Below the pieces are notes generated by a model that was not told the origin of the DNA, ran no database searches, and was given only the letters and a program-made list of their open reading frames with translations. The translations under genes and the position numbers were made by a program. A stretch of DNA of 14,614 nt from Pseudomonadales bacterium (GTDB lineage Bacteria > Pseudomonadota > Gammaproteobacteria > Pseudomonadales > Pseudohongiellaceae). Where the stretch lies: the NCBI GenBank assembly GCA_022360535.1, contig JAKSCP010000488.1:1-14614 (forward strand). Reading direction: 5' to 3'. Below are positions 1 through 6,405 of this stretch, piece after piece; position 1 is the first letter of the stretch; every line of letters begins with the position of its first letter.

Positions 1-1
1 A

Positions 2-658
2 CAGCGCACAGCAGCAGCCCAACAGGCGGGTGCATTCAACGATGAAATTGCTCCGCTGGCGTCCAAGATGGTTTTTGTAGACAAGGAAACCAAAGAGCAA
101 AGTATCCATGATGTCACTCTGGACAAAGATGAGGGCAATCGCCCTACTACCACATTGGAAGGATTAGCCGGCCTGAAAACTGTATTCGAAGGCGGTGTAA
201 TCACTGCTGGCAATGCCAGCCAGTTGTCCGATGGCGCATCGGCCAGCGTGGTCATGGACAGCAAACTGGCAGAGCAAAAAGGTCTCGAACCTCTCGGCGC
301 CTATCGCGGCATGGCGGCAGCGGGAGTTGAACCCGATGAAATGGGCATTGGCCCGGTAAAAGCTGTGCCCAAATTGTTAGAGCGCTTCAATCTCTCCATG
401 GACGATATTGGTTTGTGGGAACTCAATGAGGCTTTTGCCGTACAGGTCATCTACTGTCGCGATGAACTCGGCATTCCCAATGAGTTACTCAACGTGAACG
501 GTGGTGCCATTTCCATAGGCCACCCCTATGGTATGAGCGGTGCTCGTATGGTGGGTCATGCCTTGATCGAAGGCAAACGACGTGGTGCGAAATACGTCGT
601 TTGCACTATGTGCGTCGGCGGTGGCATGGGTGCAGCCGGCTTATTTGAAGTTTTCTAG
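2..658 (+). CDS. Thiolase (acetyl-CoA acyltransferase family), C-terminal part; 5' end outside window
   Basis: The reading frame is open from base 2, so the gene starts upstream of the window; the first ATG seen (68) is internal. About 218 residues of a family that is usually near 390-400 residues are present. Two C-terminal thiolase signatures are intact: the GGAISIGHPYGMSGAR block with the catalytic His codon at 521-523, and the CVGGGMGAAGLFE block with the second catalytic Cys at 611-613. The NASQLSDGA stretch is also typical. The nucleophilic Cys of the N-terminal half is not in the window. The enzyme cleaves 3-ketoacyl-CoA (last step of beta-oxidation) or condenses acetyl-CoA; sequence alone does not separate these. 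It is convergent with trpE(G) and 10 kb from the beta-oxidation operon at the right end, so a link to that operon is inference. Family call is very secure, substrate is not. Confidence 0.95.
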   Translation, partial: QRTAAAQQAGAFNDEIAPLASKMVFVDKETKEQSIHDVTLDKDEGNRPTTTLEGLAGLKTVFEGGVITAGNASQLSDGASASVVMDSKLAEQKGLEPLGAYRGMAAAGVEPDEMGIGPVKAVPKLLERFNLSMDDIGLWELNEAFAVQVIYCRDELGIPNELLNVNGGAISIGHPYGMSGARMVGHALIEGKRRGAKYVVCTMCVGGGMGAAGLFEVF

Positions 659-673
659 TGCCGCGCTTCTGTA

Positions 674-736
674 TTCGATAGGACAAAAGCGAAAAGCAGA
701 TTACCACTGTTGGTAGCGCAAGAACTCTCTATCGAA
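674..736 (+). repeat. Nested inverted repeat just 3' of the thiolase gene
   Basis: An 8-base perfect inverted repeat, TTCGATAG (674-681) and CTATCGAA (729-736), encloses a smaller hairpin, TACCA (702-706), CTGT loop, TGGTA (711-715). It sits 16 bases after the thiolase stop codon and could fold in the 3' untranslated RNA. No T-run follows it, so it is not a clear intrinsic terminator. Function unknown; it may be chance. Confidence 0.3.
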
Positions 737-749
737 CTGTGTCGAACCC

Positions 750-780
750 AAAAGTCCCATCGCCTCTGAGCGATGGGACT
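750..780 (-). terminator. Intrinsic terminator of trpE(G)
   Basis: An 11-bp perfect stem, AGTCCCATCGC (753-763) with GCGATGGGACT (770-780), closes a 6-base loop. Read on the minus strand, the stem ends in four T residues (TTTT followed by GGG), as in a rho-independent terminator, 127 bases beyond the trpE(G) stop codon. On the plus strand no T-run follows, so it fits termination of trpE(G) better than of the convergent thiolase, though the hairpin may also stop readthrough from the left. Confidence 0.65.
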
Positions 781-907
781 GTCAGTGAACACCTATGAGT
801 GTCTATGAGCGTACCCCGCCAGTCTCATTGCTTCACAGGATGTGAGAACTGGATGGCTAAAGGTTTTACCTAAGCACACCGGCTTTGGCACAGACCGCAC
901 TTCCAGA

Positions 908-3103
908 CTAAACAACCTTGGTTAGCTGTTTGTCATTAACAGTTAAGCTGATGATGTTTTCGATAATCTGATGGCCGGACTGCTTGTCTAAACTCATAAT
1001 GGATTCAGGATGAAACTGGACTGCCCTGATGGGTAGAGACCTGTGTTCAACCGCCATGACCGCACCATCGGCAGTCCTTGCTGTCTCCAGCAGAGAATCC
1101 GGCAACTTGCTGGCAACCAGAGAATGATAACGCCCTACGTCAAACTGAGAATCCAGCCTGTCGAACATAGGTGTTCGATCATGGTTTACCACCGATGACT
1201 TGCCGTGCATGGGATAAGGAAGCATATCCAACTCACCACCAAAGTACTCAACCAGGCCTTGTAGTCCGAGACAGACACCAAATATCGGTAGATCTTTTTG
1301 CACACAGAGATCGATGGTGGCTTGCATATTGAAGTGTTCAGGATTACTTGGTCCCGGTGAAAGAATCACCAGATCAACAGAATGGTTCGCCAGATAATTT
1401 CTGGCAGGTTCTGGTCGCAGGGTAATCAGATCAACTCCATACTCTCGAAAGTACGCAGCCAGGTTGTGAACAAAAGAGTCCTGGTGATCGACCATCAACA
1501 GCTTCAGTCCAACACCAATCTGGGGTCGTAGCGTTTGTAGTGGTTTCTCTAAGGTTGCAGGTAAGTTTCCACGCACCGCATCGATAAGTGCCGATGCCTT
1601 GAGTCGCGTTTCCTCTTCCTCAGCCTGCGGGTCAGAGTCGATAAGCAGAGTCGCTCCTGCACGGATTTCTGCAATACCGTCCTTGATGCGCAAAGTACGA
1701 AGCGTGAGTCCTGTATTGAGATTGCCATCGAATCCAATGTGACCCATGGCACCGCCATACCAGTGACGAGGCGACTTCTCAAATTCTTCAATGTACTGCA
1801 TCGCTGCAAGCTTTGGCGCCCCAGTGACAGTAACTGCCCAGGTGTGAGCAAGAAAACCATCCAAGGCATCAAACTGCTGTTTGAGAATGCCTTTCACATG
1901 ATCCACGGTATGAATCAGTCGGGAATACATTTCAATTTGCCGCCTGCCAACCACAGTCACTGAACCCGGCTCACATACCCTGGCTTTGTCATTGCGATCC
2001 ACATCTGTGCACATAGAAAGTTCTGACTCGTCTTTCTCTGAGTTGAGCAAGTGACGGATTTGAGAAGCATCAGAAATGGCATCTTCGCCGCGCTTGATAG
2101 TGCCAGAGATCGGGCAAGTTTCTATCTGTCGCCCATCAACCCGGACAAACATTTCCGGCGAAGCAGCGACCAGGTATTCATTCTCACCGAGATTGATGAG
2201 GGCACCGTAAGGAGCAGGATTACTGTTTTTCAGACGCTTGAAAACATCTGCCGGACTGTCCTTGCAAGGCTCATAGAAACACTGGCCAGGGACTACTTCA
2301 AAAAGATCTCCTCGCTTAAAGTAGTCCAGAGCGCGCTCCACTTGCTCAGCAAATTCGCCTTGCTGATGATCACAGGATTCAGGTGCATGAATTGCCGGGG
2401 CATAAGCAACAGACTCTCCAGCTCGCCGAAAACCACCAGTGGTTTCAGTTCGATTGTCATTGTCCCAGCCGCGGCAATTAAACTCGTAACTGAAACAGAG
2501 TGTTTGTTCTGCACGATGATCAGCAACGGTAATCTGGTCTGGCAGATACAACACCAAATCCCGTTGCCCGTCGTCCCGGCGTTGATATCTGTTAACGTTT
2601 TCAAACTGAAAAGTAAGGTCGTAGCCAAAGGCACCATATAGACCCAGATAAGGATCTTCCTGACTGGAGAAACATTCCACGAGTGTGCGAAGCACGGAAA
2701 ACACACTTGGACGCCTGCTACGCTCCTCTTCTGCGGCAGCGAAATCCTCATGGGCAACGATAGCGGTTATGGATTCCGTAGTGTGGCTTAGCTCGGCTAT
2801 CGCCTGGCAAGTTTGCAAGGCGGTGTAAATCTCAGGTAAGAGGATTTTGCCGCGTTGATTGAGGGCCTCAATGTTTACCTGCCGATCTCTGGCAATTACC
2901 ACCAGAGGCGGATTGATGAATCCAATATCCCAACGAGTGTAACGACCTGGATATTCAAAACTGGACGCCAACAACACGCCCCGATGACTGTTTAGCGCCG
3001 TGGCTAACTCATCGATTGCAGTGCGGTAGTTTAAAGGCAACACACCGCGGCGAACCTGAATGCCGCTGGCACATTGATACTGAATCTGTGTTGGTACTTG
3101 CAT
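908..3103 (-). CDS. trpE(G): Fused anthranilate synthase TrpE(G): chorismate-binding component plus glutamine amidotransferase
   Basis: Converts chorismate and glutamine to anthranilate, the first committed step of tryptophan synthesis. Numbered from the upstream ATG (3109), residues 1-520 are the TrpE part: the EYPGRYTRWD N-terminal block (52-61), PISGTIKRG (333-341), the TDVDRND stretch (368-374), TGAPKLAAMQ (429-438) and AGATLLIDSD (484-493). Residues 535-730 are a class I amidotransferase with catalytic Cys613 (GVCLGLQG), His700 and Glu702 (QFHPES). The fusion and length (about 731 residues) match rhizobial TrpE(G). Two ATGs are possible; I prefer 3103, because GAGGA (3114-3110) is 6 bases upstream of it but abuts the ATG at 3109. 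Expression is governed by the trpL attenuator upstream. PhzE (ADIC synthase) has the same order of domains, but the Trp-codon leader and the closely rhizobial-type sequence favour TrpE(G). Confidence 0.95.
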   Translation of the reverse strand: MQVPTQIQYQCASGIQVRRGVLPLNYRTAIDELATALNSHRGVLLASSFEYPGRYTRWDIGFINPPLVVIARDRQVNIEALNQRGKILLPEIYTALQTCQAIAELSHTTESITAIVAHEDFAAAEEERSRRPSVFSVLRTLVECFSSQEDPYLGLYGAFGYDLTFQFENVNRYQRRDDGQRDLVLYLPDQITVADHRAEQTLCFSYEFNCRGWDNDNRTETTGGFRRAGESVAYAPAIHAPESCDHQQGEFAEQVERALDYFKRGDLFEVVPGQCFYEPCKDSPADVFKRLKNSNPAPYGALINLGENEYLVAASPEMFVRVDGRQIETCPISGTIKRGEDAISDASQIRHLLNSEKDESELSMCTDVDRNDKARVCEPGSVTVVGRRQIEMYSRLIHTVDHVKGILKQQFDALDGFLAHTWAVTVTGAPKLAAMQYIEEFEKSPRHWYGGAMGHIGFDGNLNTGLTLRTLRIKDGIAEIRAGATLLIDSDPQAEEEETRLKASALIDAVRGNLPATLEKPLQTLRPQIGVGLKLLMVDHQDSFVHNLAAYFREYGVDLITLRPEPARNYLANHSVDLVILSPGPSNPEHFNMQATIDLCVQKDLPIFGVCLGLQGLVEYFGGELDMLPYPMHGKSSVVNHDRTPMFDRLDSQFDVGRYHSLVASKLPDSLLETARTADGAVMAVEHRSLPIRAVQFHPESIMSLDKQSGHQIIENIISLTVNDKQLTKVV

Positions 3104-3171
3104 GACCATTCCTCTATACCTCGATCCCCTCGAGCGGTCAGAGTTATGGCGAGCAATGAAAAATTAGGAGC

Positions 3172-3198
3172 AAAAGACCGCCACAACCCTGGGCGGCC
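3172..3198 (-). terminator. Attenuator terminator hairpin (regions 3:4) upstream of trpE(G)
   Basis: On the minus strand GGCCGCC (3198-3192) pairs with GGCGGTC (3182-3176), a 7-bp stem with one G-T wobble and a 9-base loop, followed directly by TTTT (3175-3172). It starts 12 bases after the trpL stop codon and about 70 bases before trpE(G). This is the default termination structure of the attenuator; its 5' arm is also the target of the antiterminator. Confidence 0.8.
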
Positions 3199-3210
3199 GA
3201 GATGAAAAGA

Positions 3211-3279
3211 CTAGATTGAGTGACTTGTCATCTGGCAGCCCGAAGCGTCAAACCACCAGAAATAGAATCGTGTTTTCAT
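3211..3279 (-). CDS. trpL: trp leader peptide (22 codons, tandem Trp)
   Basis: ATG at 3279-3277, TAG at 3213-3211. Codons 5-10 read Phe-Tyr-Phe-Trp-Trp-Phe, with the Trp codons at 3258-3253. The rest is MKTR at the start and DASGCQMTSHSI at the end. The peptide is followed 12 bases later by the terminator hairpin and then by trpE(G), the classic arrangement for ribosome-mediated attenuation. No Shine-Dalgarno sequence precedes it, and the predicted transcription start lies at or within about 3 bases of the ATG, so translation is probably leaderless, as known for trpL of Sinorhizobium meliloti. The flanking Phe and Tyr codons are unusual for a trp leader and could let shortage of other aromatic amino acids contribute; that is inference. 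Confidence 0.85.
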   Translation of the reverse strand: MKTRFYFWWFDASGCQMTSHSI

Positions 3280-3288
3280 AGGGGCGCG

Positions 3289-3317
3289 ATAATGGGACAG
3301 TCACTTCCGGATGTCAA
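3289..3317 (-). promoter_or_regulatory. Sigma70-type promoter of trpL-trpE(G)
   Basis: Consensus -35 TTGACA (3317-3312), a 17-base spacer, and a -10 CATTAT (3294-3289; 4 of 6 to TATAAT). The expected start of transcription is at about 3282, leaving only about 3 bases before the trpL ATG at 3279. I saw no clear palindromic operator overlapping it. Confidence 0.7.
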
Positions 3318-3377
3318 CATTAGAATCTTTACCAAGGTATTTCGCTTAAAATTCAATGCGTTAAAGAGACGATTGGT

Positions 3378-3938
3378 TTAACTGAAGCTGTCCCGTCGAG
3401 TTCTGATTCTAATAACGCGCCGATTCTCATCTCTCACGACCTCGCCAATTGCAAAGCCGGAACGGGCGGGCAGTCCAAGACGACGGGCGGCATAAGGTGA
3501 TAACCGCCGATCACCCGGCGAGAATCGTTTCAGGTAGCCGGTGTAATCACCAAGATAGAGAGGTTTTTTATAGCGGTTTACCAGCCTGGTATCACTATCG
3601 GAAAAATAGCGGTTGCTGGGGTAAGCGTCACCGTGGGTATGCCACAAGGCTGACACACGGTCCCATTCGTCTCCAGCCAAGCGTAGAGTAAAGCGATCCC
3701 GATGCCGGGTGCCGCGAGCTACCGAATAGCCATACAGACTACCTTCTCGGTAAATGGTCCCCATGTATTCCCGGTCTTCAGCAATGGAAGCAGGATTGAA
3801 GCTGTTCATCGCTGCAATCACTGCTTCTTGCTCTGAGGCGAACAACTGTTGCGTTGCACAGGGAACATAAGTCGATGCGGTGGATGGAAAGGGGTTCGAC
3901 ATCAACAGCGAAAAACACAGCAGAGCAATCTTTTTCAT
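3378..3938 (-). CDS. Secreted DUF4329-family protein with JAMM-like metalloprotease motif
   Basis: A 186-residue protein with a typical Sec signal peptide (MKKIALLCFSLLM, likely cleaved near residue 22). The mature part carries the full JAMM/MPN-type signature: Glu57 (EYMGTIY), His100 and His102 (WHTHG), Ser113 and Asp116 (SDSD). DUF4329 proteins share this HxH...SxxD pattern and are thought to be related to JAB/JAMM metal-dependent peptidases; a periplasmic or secreted hydrolase is therefore plausible but not shown. The ATG at 3938 is supported by GGAG about 7 bases upstream. It is transcribed in the same direction as trpL-trpE(G), which has its own promoter, so the two need not be linked. 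It could also be an inactive domain relative, but all candidate metal ligands are present. No intrinsic terminator follows. Confidence 0.7.
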   Translation of the reverse strand: MKKIALLCFSLLMSNPFPSTASTYVPCATQQLFASEQEAVIAAMNSFNPASIAEDREYMGTIYREGSLYGYSVARGTRHRDRFTLRLAGDEWDRVSALWHTHGDAYPSNRYFSDSDTRLVNRYKKPLYLGDYTGYLKRFSPGDRRLSPYAARRLGLPARSGFAIGEVVRDENRRVIRIRTRRDSFS

Positions 3939-4234
3939 TGCATACTCCAGATCGTCGAGGTTCTGTTTCTGACCAGCCTACGCATTTGTGTTTCAGGCTG
4001 GACCCAGGCTTTTGCTGCCCATTAAGGCATTCTTCTAATTTGTAGCATTTAGACGATTCAGCCGAACTAAAGGTTTACGTGTACGGCGGCGCTGTAAGTC
4101 CATGTGAGTTCAGAGTATAGAAAAGCTGAGTACAGGGTGCTGTGCTTGCAGGTCCAGAATTTATCCAATCTGCCGTTGTTTTTTGGCAACTAATCAGAGA
4201 TAGTCGGGTAAAGCAAAAATAACAGGACGCTGAG
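3939..4234. other. Divergent intergenic region
   Basis: About 296 bases between the oppositely oriented DUF4329 and VOC genes must hold promoters for both, but I cannot assign either with confidence. A 7-bp inverted repeat, CCAGCCT (3973-3979) and AGGCTGG (3995-4001), separated by 15 bases, lies close to the DUF4329 start and could be an operator or a leader hairpin. The first half on the VOC side (about 4020-4230) is AT-rich in patches. No small gene is convincing. Confidence 0.4.
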
Positions 4235-5041
4235 ATGAGACTGCTGATCCTTCTACTAACCTCTTTCTGTCTAAGCCACAGCGCGAACGCACAACTGGCC
4301 ACACCCAACCAGGCCGGACTCACCTTTGGCCACGTACACCTGAATGTGCCTGATGTCGAAGAGCATGCCAGACTGTGGACAGAGTTCTTCGGTGGTGAGC
4401 GACTCGCAATCGGCTCACTCACGGCCATTAAATTTCCCAATATGCTCCTTATCATGTATGAGGAAGCACCAACAATGGTTTCTCGGCAGACTGTCATGGA
4501 CCATTTCGGCTTCAAAGTGAGAAACATCCAGGCATTTCGCGAAAAATGGGAAGCTGCCGGATACAGGTTAGAACCTGATTTTCGGGGCGCAGAAGGACAG
4601 ACCAATGCCTATTTAACTTTTCCCGGTGGCACTTATGTGGAGCTTCAGGAGGATCAGGGGCTGCATGAAGAGATGGCTGGTTACCATATTCATTATCGCA
4701 CCGAAGGTCACGAGGAATTACTGAATTGGTACACCGAGTTATTTGGCATCGAGATTCGTGCTCGTGGCAGCATTGCGACTACTACCAATGTACCAGGGAT
4801 GAATCTCAGTTTCGGCGGGTCCAACACGCCTCGTGCGCCCACCCAGGGGGCTGCTATCGATCACGTGGGGTTTGAAATCAGTGATCTGGAAGCGTTTTGC
4901 CGGGAGCTTGAACGTCGCGGCATCGAATTCGATCAGCCCTACTCCCGTATCGAGTCTATCGGACTGGCGAATGCTTTCCTCACAGACCCCAGTGGGGTTC
5001 GGGTTGAACTGACCGAAGGGCTAACCAAGCTCTACGAATAG
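4235..5041 (+). CDS. Exported tandem VOC-fold (glyoxalase/bleomycin-resistance-like) protein
   Basis: A 268-residue protein with a Sec signal peptide (MRLLILLLTSFCLSHSANAQ, cleavage likely after ANA) and two VOC domains, roughly residues 30-140 and 148-262. Each has the paired beta-alpha-beta modules: FGHVHLNV (31-38), DHFGFKV (89-95) and YVELQ (134-138) in the first; YHIHY (150-154), DHVGFEI (209-215) and VRVELTEG (255-262) in the second. Candidate metal ligands are His33/35, Glu136, His151/153, His210 and Glu258. VOC enzymes include glyoxalase I, extradiol dioxygenases and resistance proteins; this sequence does not single one out. AGGA lies about 8 bases before the ATG. An exported location is uncommon for the family and suggests a periplasmic substrate. 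Convergent with the next gene, with 19 bases between stops. Confidence 0.8.
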   Translation: MRLLILLLTSFCLSHSANAQLATPNQAGLTFGHVHLNVPDVEEHARLWTEFFGGERLAIGSLTAIKFPNMLLIMYEEAPTMVSRQTVMDHFGFKVRNIQAFREKWEAAGYRLEPDFRGAEGQTNAYLTFPGGTYVELQEDQGLHEEMAGYHIHYRTEGHEELLNWYTELFGIEIRARGSIATTTNVPGMNLSFGGSNTPRAPTQGAAIDHVGFEISDLEAFCRELERRGIEFDQPYSRIESIGLANAFLTDPSGVRVELTEGLTKLYE

Positions 5042-5060
5042 TCGGCGATCGAACTCCACT

Positions 5061-5621
5061 TCATTTTTTTAGAGACGACAACAGAGTCGATGCTAATTGC
5101 AACACGTCCTGCAATGAATCAGCTTTATGTCGTCTGCCAATCTCCACACCAATCCAATAGCCCAGATAGGCAACGATTACCCATACCAGAATTGAGTCTG
5201 CAGGCCAGTAGCTAAACCACAGAAAAGCCGATATTACATTGCCAAGCTGATTGATAAGAAATTCAATCAGAGTATCTATAAGCCCATTTGCAGCGAGATC
5301 GCTCAATTGAGATAGATTGAAGAGAAACCCAATAAATTCCTGCACCTCAATCACAACCAGAGTCCACAGTCCGGCCAGCCCATAAAAGCCACTACCAAAC
5401 CACATCCACTTGTCGTAGATCAGGTTCTTTTCTTTAGATTGAGTACTGGAAGATTTCTTGAGTTCTTTGACGCGGACGTTTATAGCCTGGTGACCATCTT
5501 CCCTATTGAGCTCACCGCGCTCAAACATCCAGGAAAACAAAAACCAACTCAGCACTACCATAGGCAGGCCCAGCATGACGATGGCTTGCAGTAAGTCGAG
5601 TAAGTTTACAGGACCAATCAA
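5061..5621 (-). CDS. Membrane protein of unknown function
   Basis: About 186 residues with hydrophobic stretches at roughly 10-33, 74-100, 103-120 and 128-158, giving an estimated three or four membrane segments. A charged, Lys/Ser-rich loop (about 45-68) lies between the first two, and a short polar tail (IGRRHKADSLQDVLQLASTLLSSLKK) ends the protein. I do not recognise the family. The start is uncertain: the frame opens after a TAA shortly upstream and the first plausible codon is TTG at 5621, with no evident Shine-Dalgarno; the first ATG would be codon 16. It lies 24 bases behind the SGNH hydrolase gene and may share its transcript. Confidence 0.6.
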   Translation of the reverse strand: MIGPVNLLDLLQAIVMLGLPMVVLSWFLFSWMFERGELNREDGHQAINVRVKELKKSSSTQSKEKNLIYDKWMWFGSGFYGLAGLWTLVVIEVQEFIGFLFNLSQLSDLAANGLIDTLIEFLINQLGNVISAFLWFSYWPADSILVWVIVAYLGYWIGVEIGRRHKADSLQDVLQLASTLLSSLKK

Positions 5622-5645
5622 TAGTAGCTGACTTTAGCAGAGCAA

Positions 5646-6356
5646 TTATTTTTCATGACGCGCTTCCTGGGGCATTAGCGCAGCACGAATCGCCGAACCC
5701 CAAATCAGATTACCCATATCATTAAGATGGAGATCATCGTCGACAAAAATATCAGTCATCACATTCCCATTAGCCTGCAAGAATGGAGTAGCCACATCGA
5801 CGTAGTATACGAGCGGATCCTGCTCAGCTATTGTGCTTAGTCGAGCACTGACTCTCTGAGCCGCCGGCCAAACATCAACTCTGGAAACACTGGGTTTTAC
5901 CGACAGAACGTAAATCCGGGTTTCAGGAAGCTGCTCATGTATCTTGGCAACGATTTCCTCAAATTGCCCCACTATGGTCTCTTCTGGAATTCCCCACGAG
6001 GTGTCGTTATCTCCCTCATAGATCAAAATAGCCCGGGGTTTATATCTGAGAGCCACGCGATCTAGATGGTACAACACATCACCCATGACGCTTCCGCCGA
6101 ACCCTCTGGGAATAACAGTAAGTGGTGCCAGGGCAGCAGCGGCATCGTCATTCCAGCGGGCGATACTGGAACTGCCGGTCAGAACTATTGCGCCCTCCGG
6201 AGGTGGATGCAGTCGATCTTGTTCATCGAAAGCCTGCATCGCCTCTTCCCAGGCCTCAGGATTGTTTCCCCGCTGAGCTGAAACTGGTAGCACAAAAAGC
6301 AAACACAGAAGTGTGCTTAATGTAACCAGTACATTTTTCTTAGACATCGTTCTCAT
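5646..6356 (-). CDS. Exported SGNH/GDSL-family hydrolase
   Basis: A periplasmic or secreted esterase/lipase-like enzyme. With the chosen ATG (6356) the protein has 236 residues and starts with a Sec signal peptide (KKNVLVTLSTLLCLLFVLPVSAQ, cleavage after VSA). All four SGNH blocks are visible: Ser63 in LTGSSSIARW, Gly in RGFGGS (84-89), Asn117 in YEGDND, and Asp207/His210 in DDDLHLN. The substrate (carbohydrate ester, lipid or acyl chain) cannot be read from the sequence. The frame runs up to a TTG at 6425, which would overlap the sulfotransferase gene by 20 bases and put a non-signal stretch in front of the signal peptide; ATGs at 6368, 6356 and 6347 all give a proper signal peptide. I prefer 6356 (GAG 7 bases upstream), but only weakly. 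Confidence 0.8.
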   Translation of the reverse strand: MRTMSKKNVLVTLSTLLCLLFVLPVSAQRGNNPEAWEEAMQAFDEQDRLHPPPEGAIVLTGSSSIARWNDDAAAALAPLTVIPRGFGGSVMGDVLYHLDRVALRYKPRAILIYEGDNDTSWGIPEETIVGQFEEIVAKIHEQLPETRIYVLSVKPSVSRVDVWPAAQRVSARLSTIAEQDPLVYYVDVATPFLQANGNVMTDIFVDDDLHLNDMGNLIWGSAIRAALMPQEARHEK

Positions 6357-6405
6357 GGCTGTTCTCATTCTAGCAATAATCTCTGGAACCCAGTTTTGGG
6401 CCAGT

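Larger units (their letters stand above)
3172..3279 (-). promoter_or_regulatory. Trp attenuator: leader peptide, pause, antiterminator and terminator structures
   Basis: Three competing pairings can be read on the minus strand. Region 1, TCTGGT (3260-3255), overlaps the Trp codons and pairs with region 2, GCCAGA (3236-3231). Region 2, GGGCTGCC (3241-3234), pairs with region 3, GGCCGCCC (3198-3191), at 7 of 8 positions. Region 3 also pairs with region 4 to form the terminator. A ribosome stalled at the tandem TGG codons would cover region 1, free region 2 to capture region 3, and allow read-through into trpE(G). When charged tRNA-Trp is plentiful the ribosome moves on, covers region 2 and lets the terminator form. 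The pairings are seen in the sequence; the mechanism is established for trp leaders in general. Confidence 0.85.

Noticed and set aside
2051..2641. A 196-codon open frame on the plus strand
   Set aside because: It lies entirely opposite trpE(G), which has complete family motifs in its own frame; the protein has no recognisable features.
908..3109. PhzE or another ADIC synthase instead of TrpE(G)
   Set aside because: The domain order is shared, but the upstream leader with tandem Trp codons and the rhizobial TrpE(G)-like sequence favour tryptophan synthesis; no phenazine genes are nearby.
4075..4605. A 176-codon open frame on the minus strand
   Set aside because: It overlaps the VOC gene, whose domains and signal peptide are clear; no motif or ribosome site supports the antisense frame.
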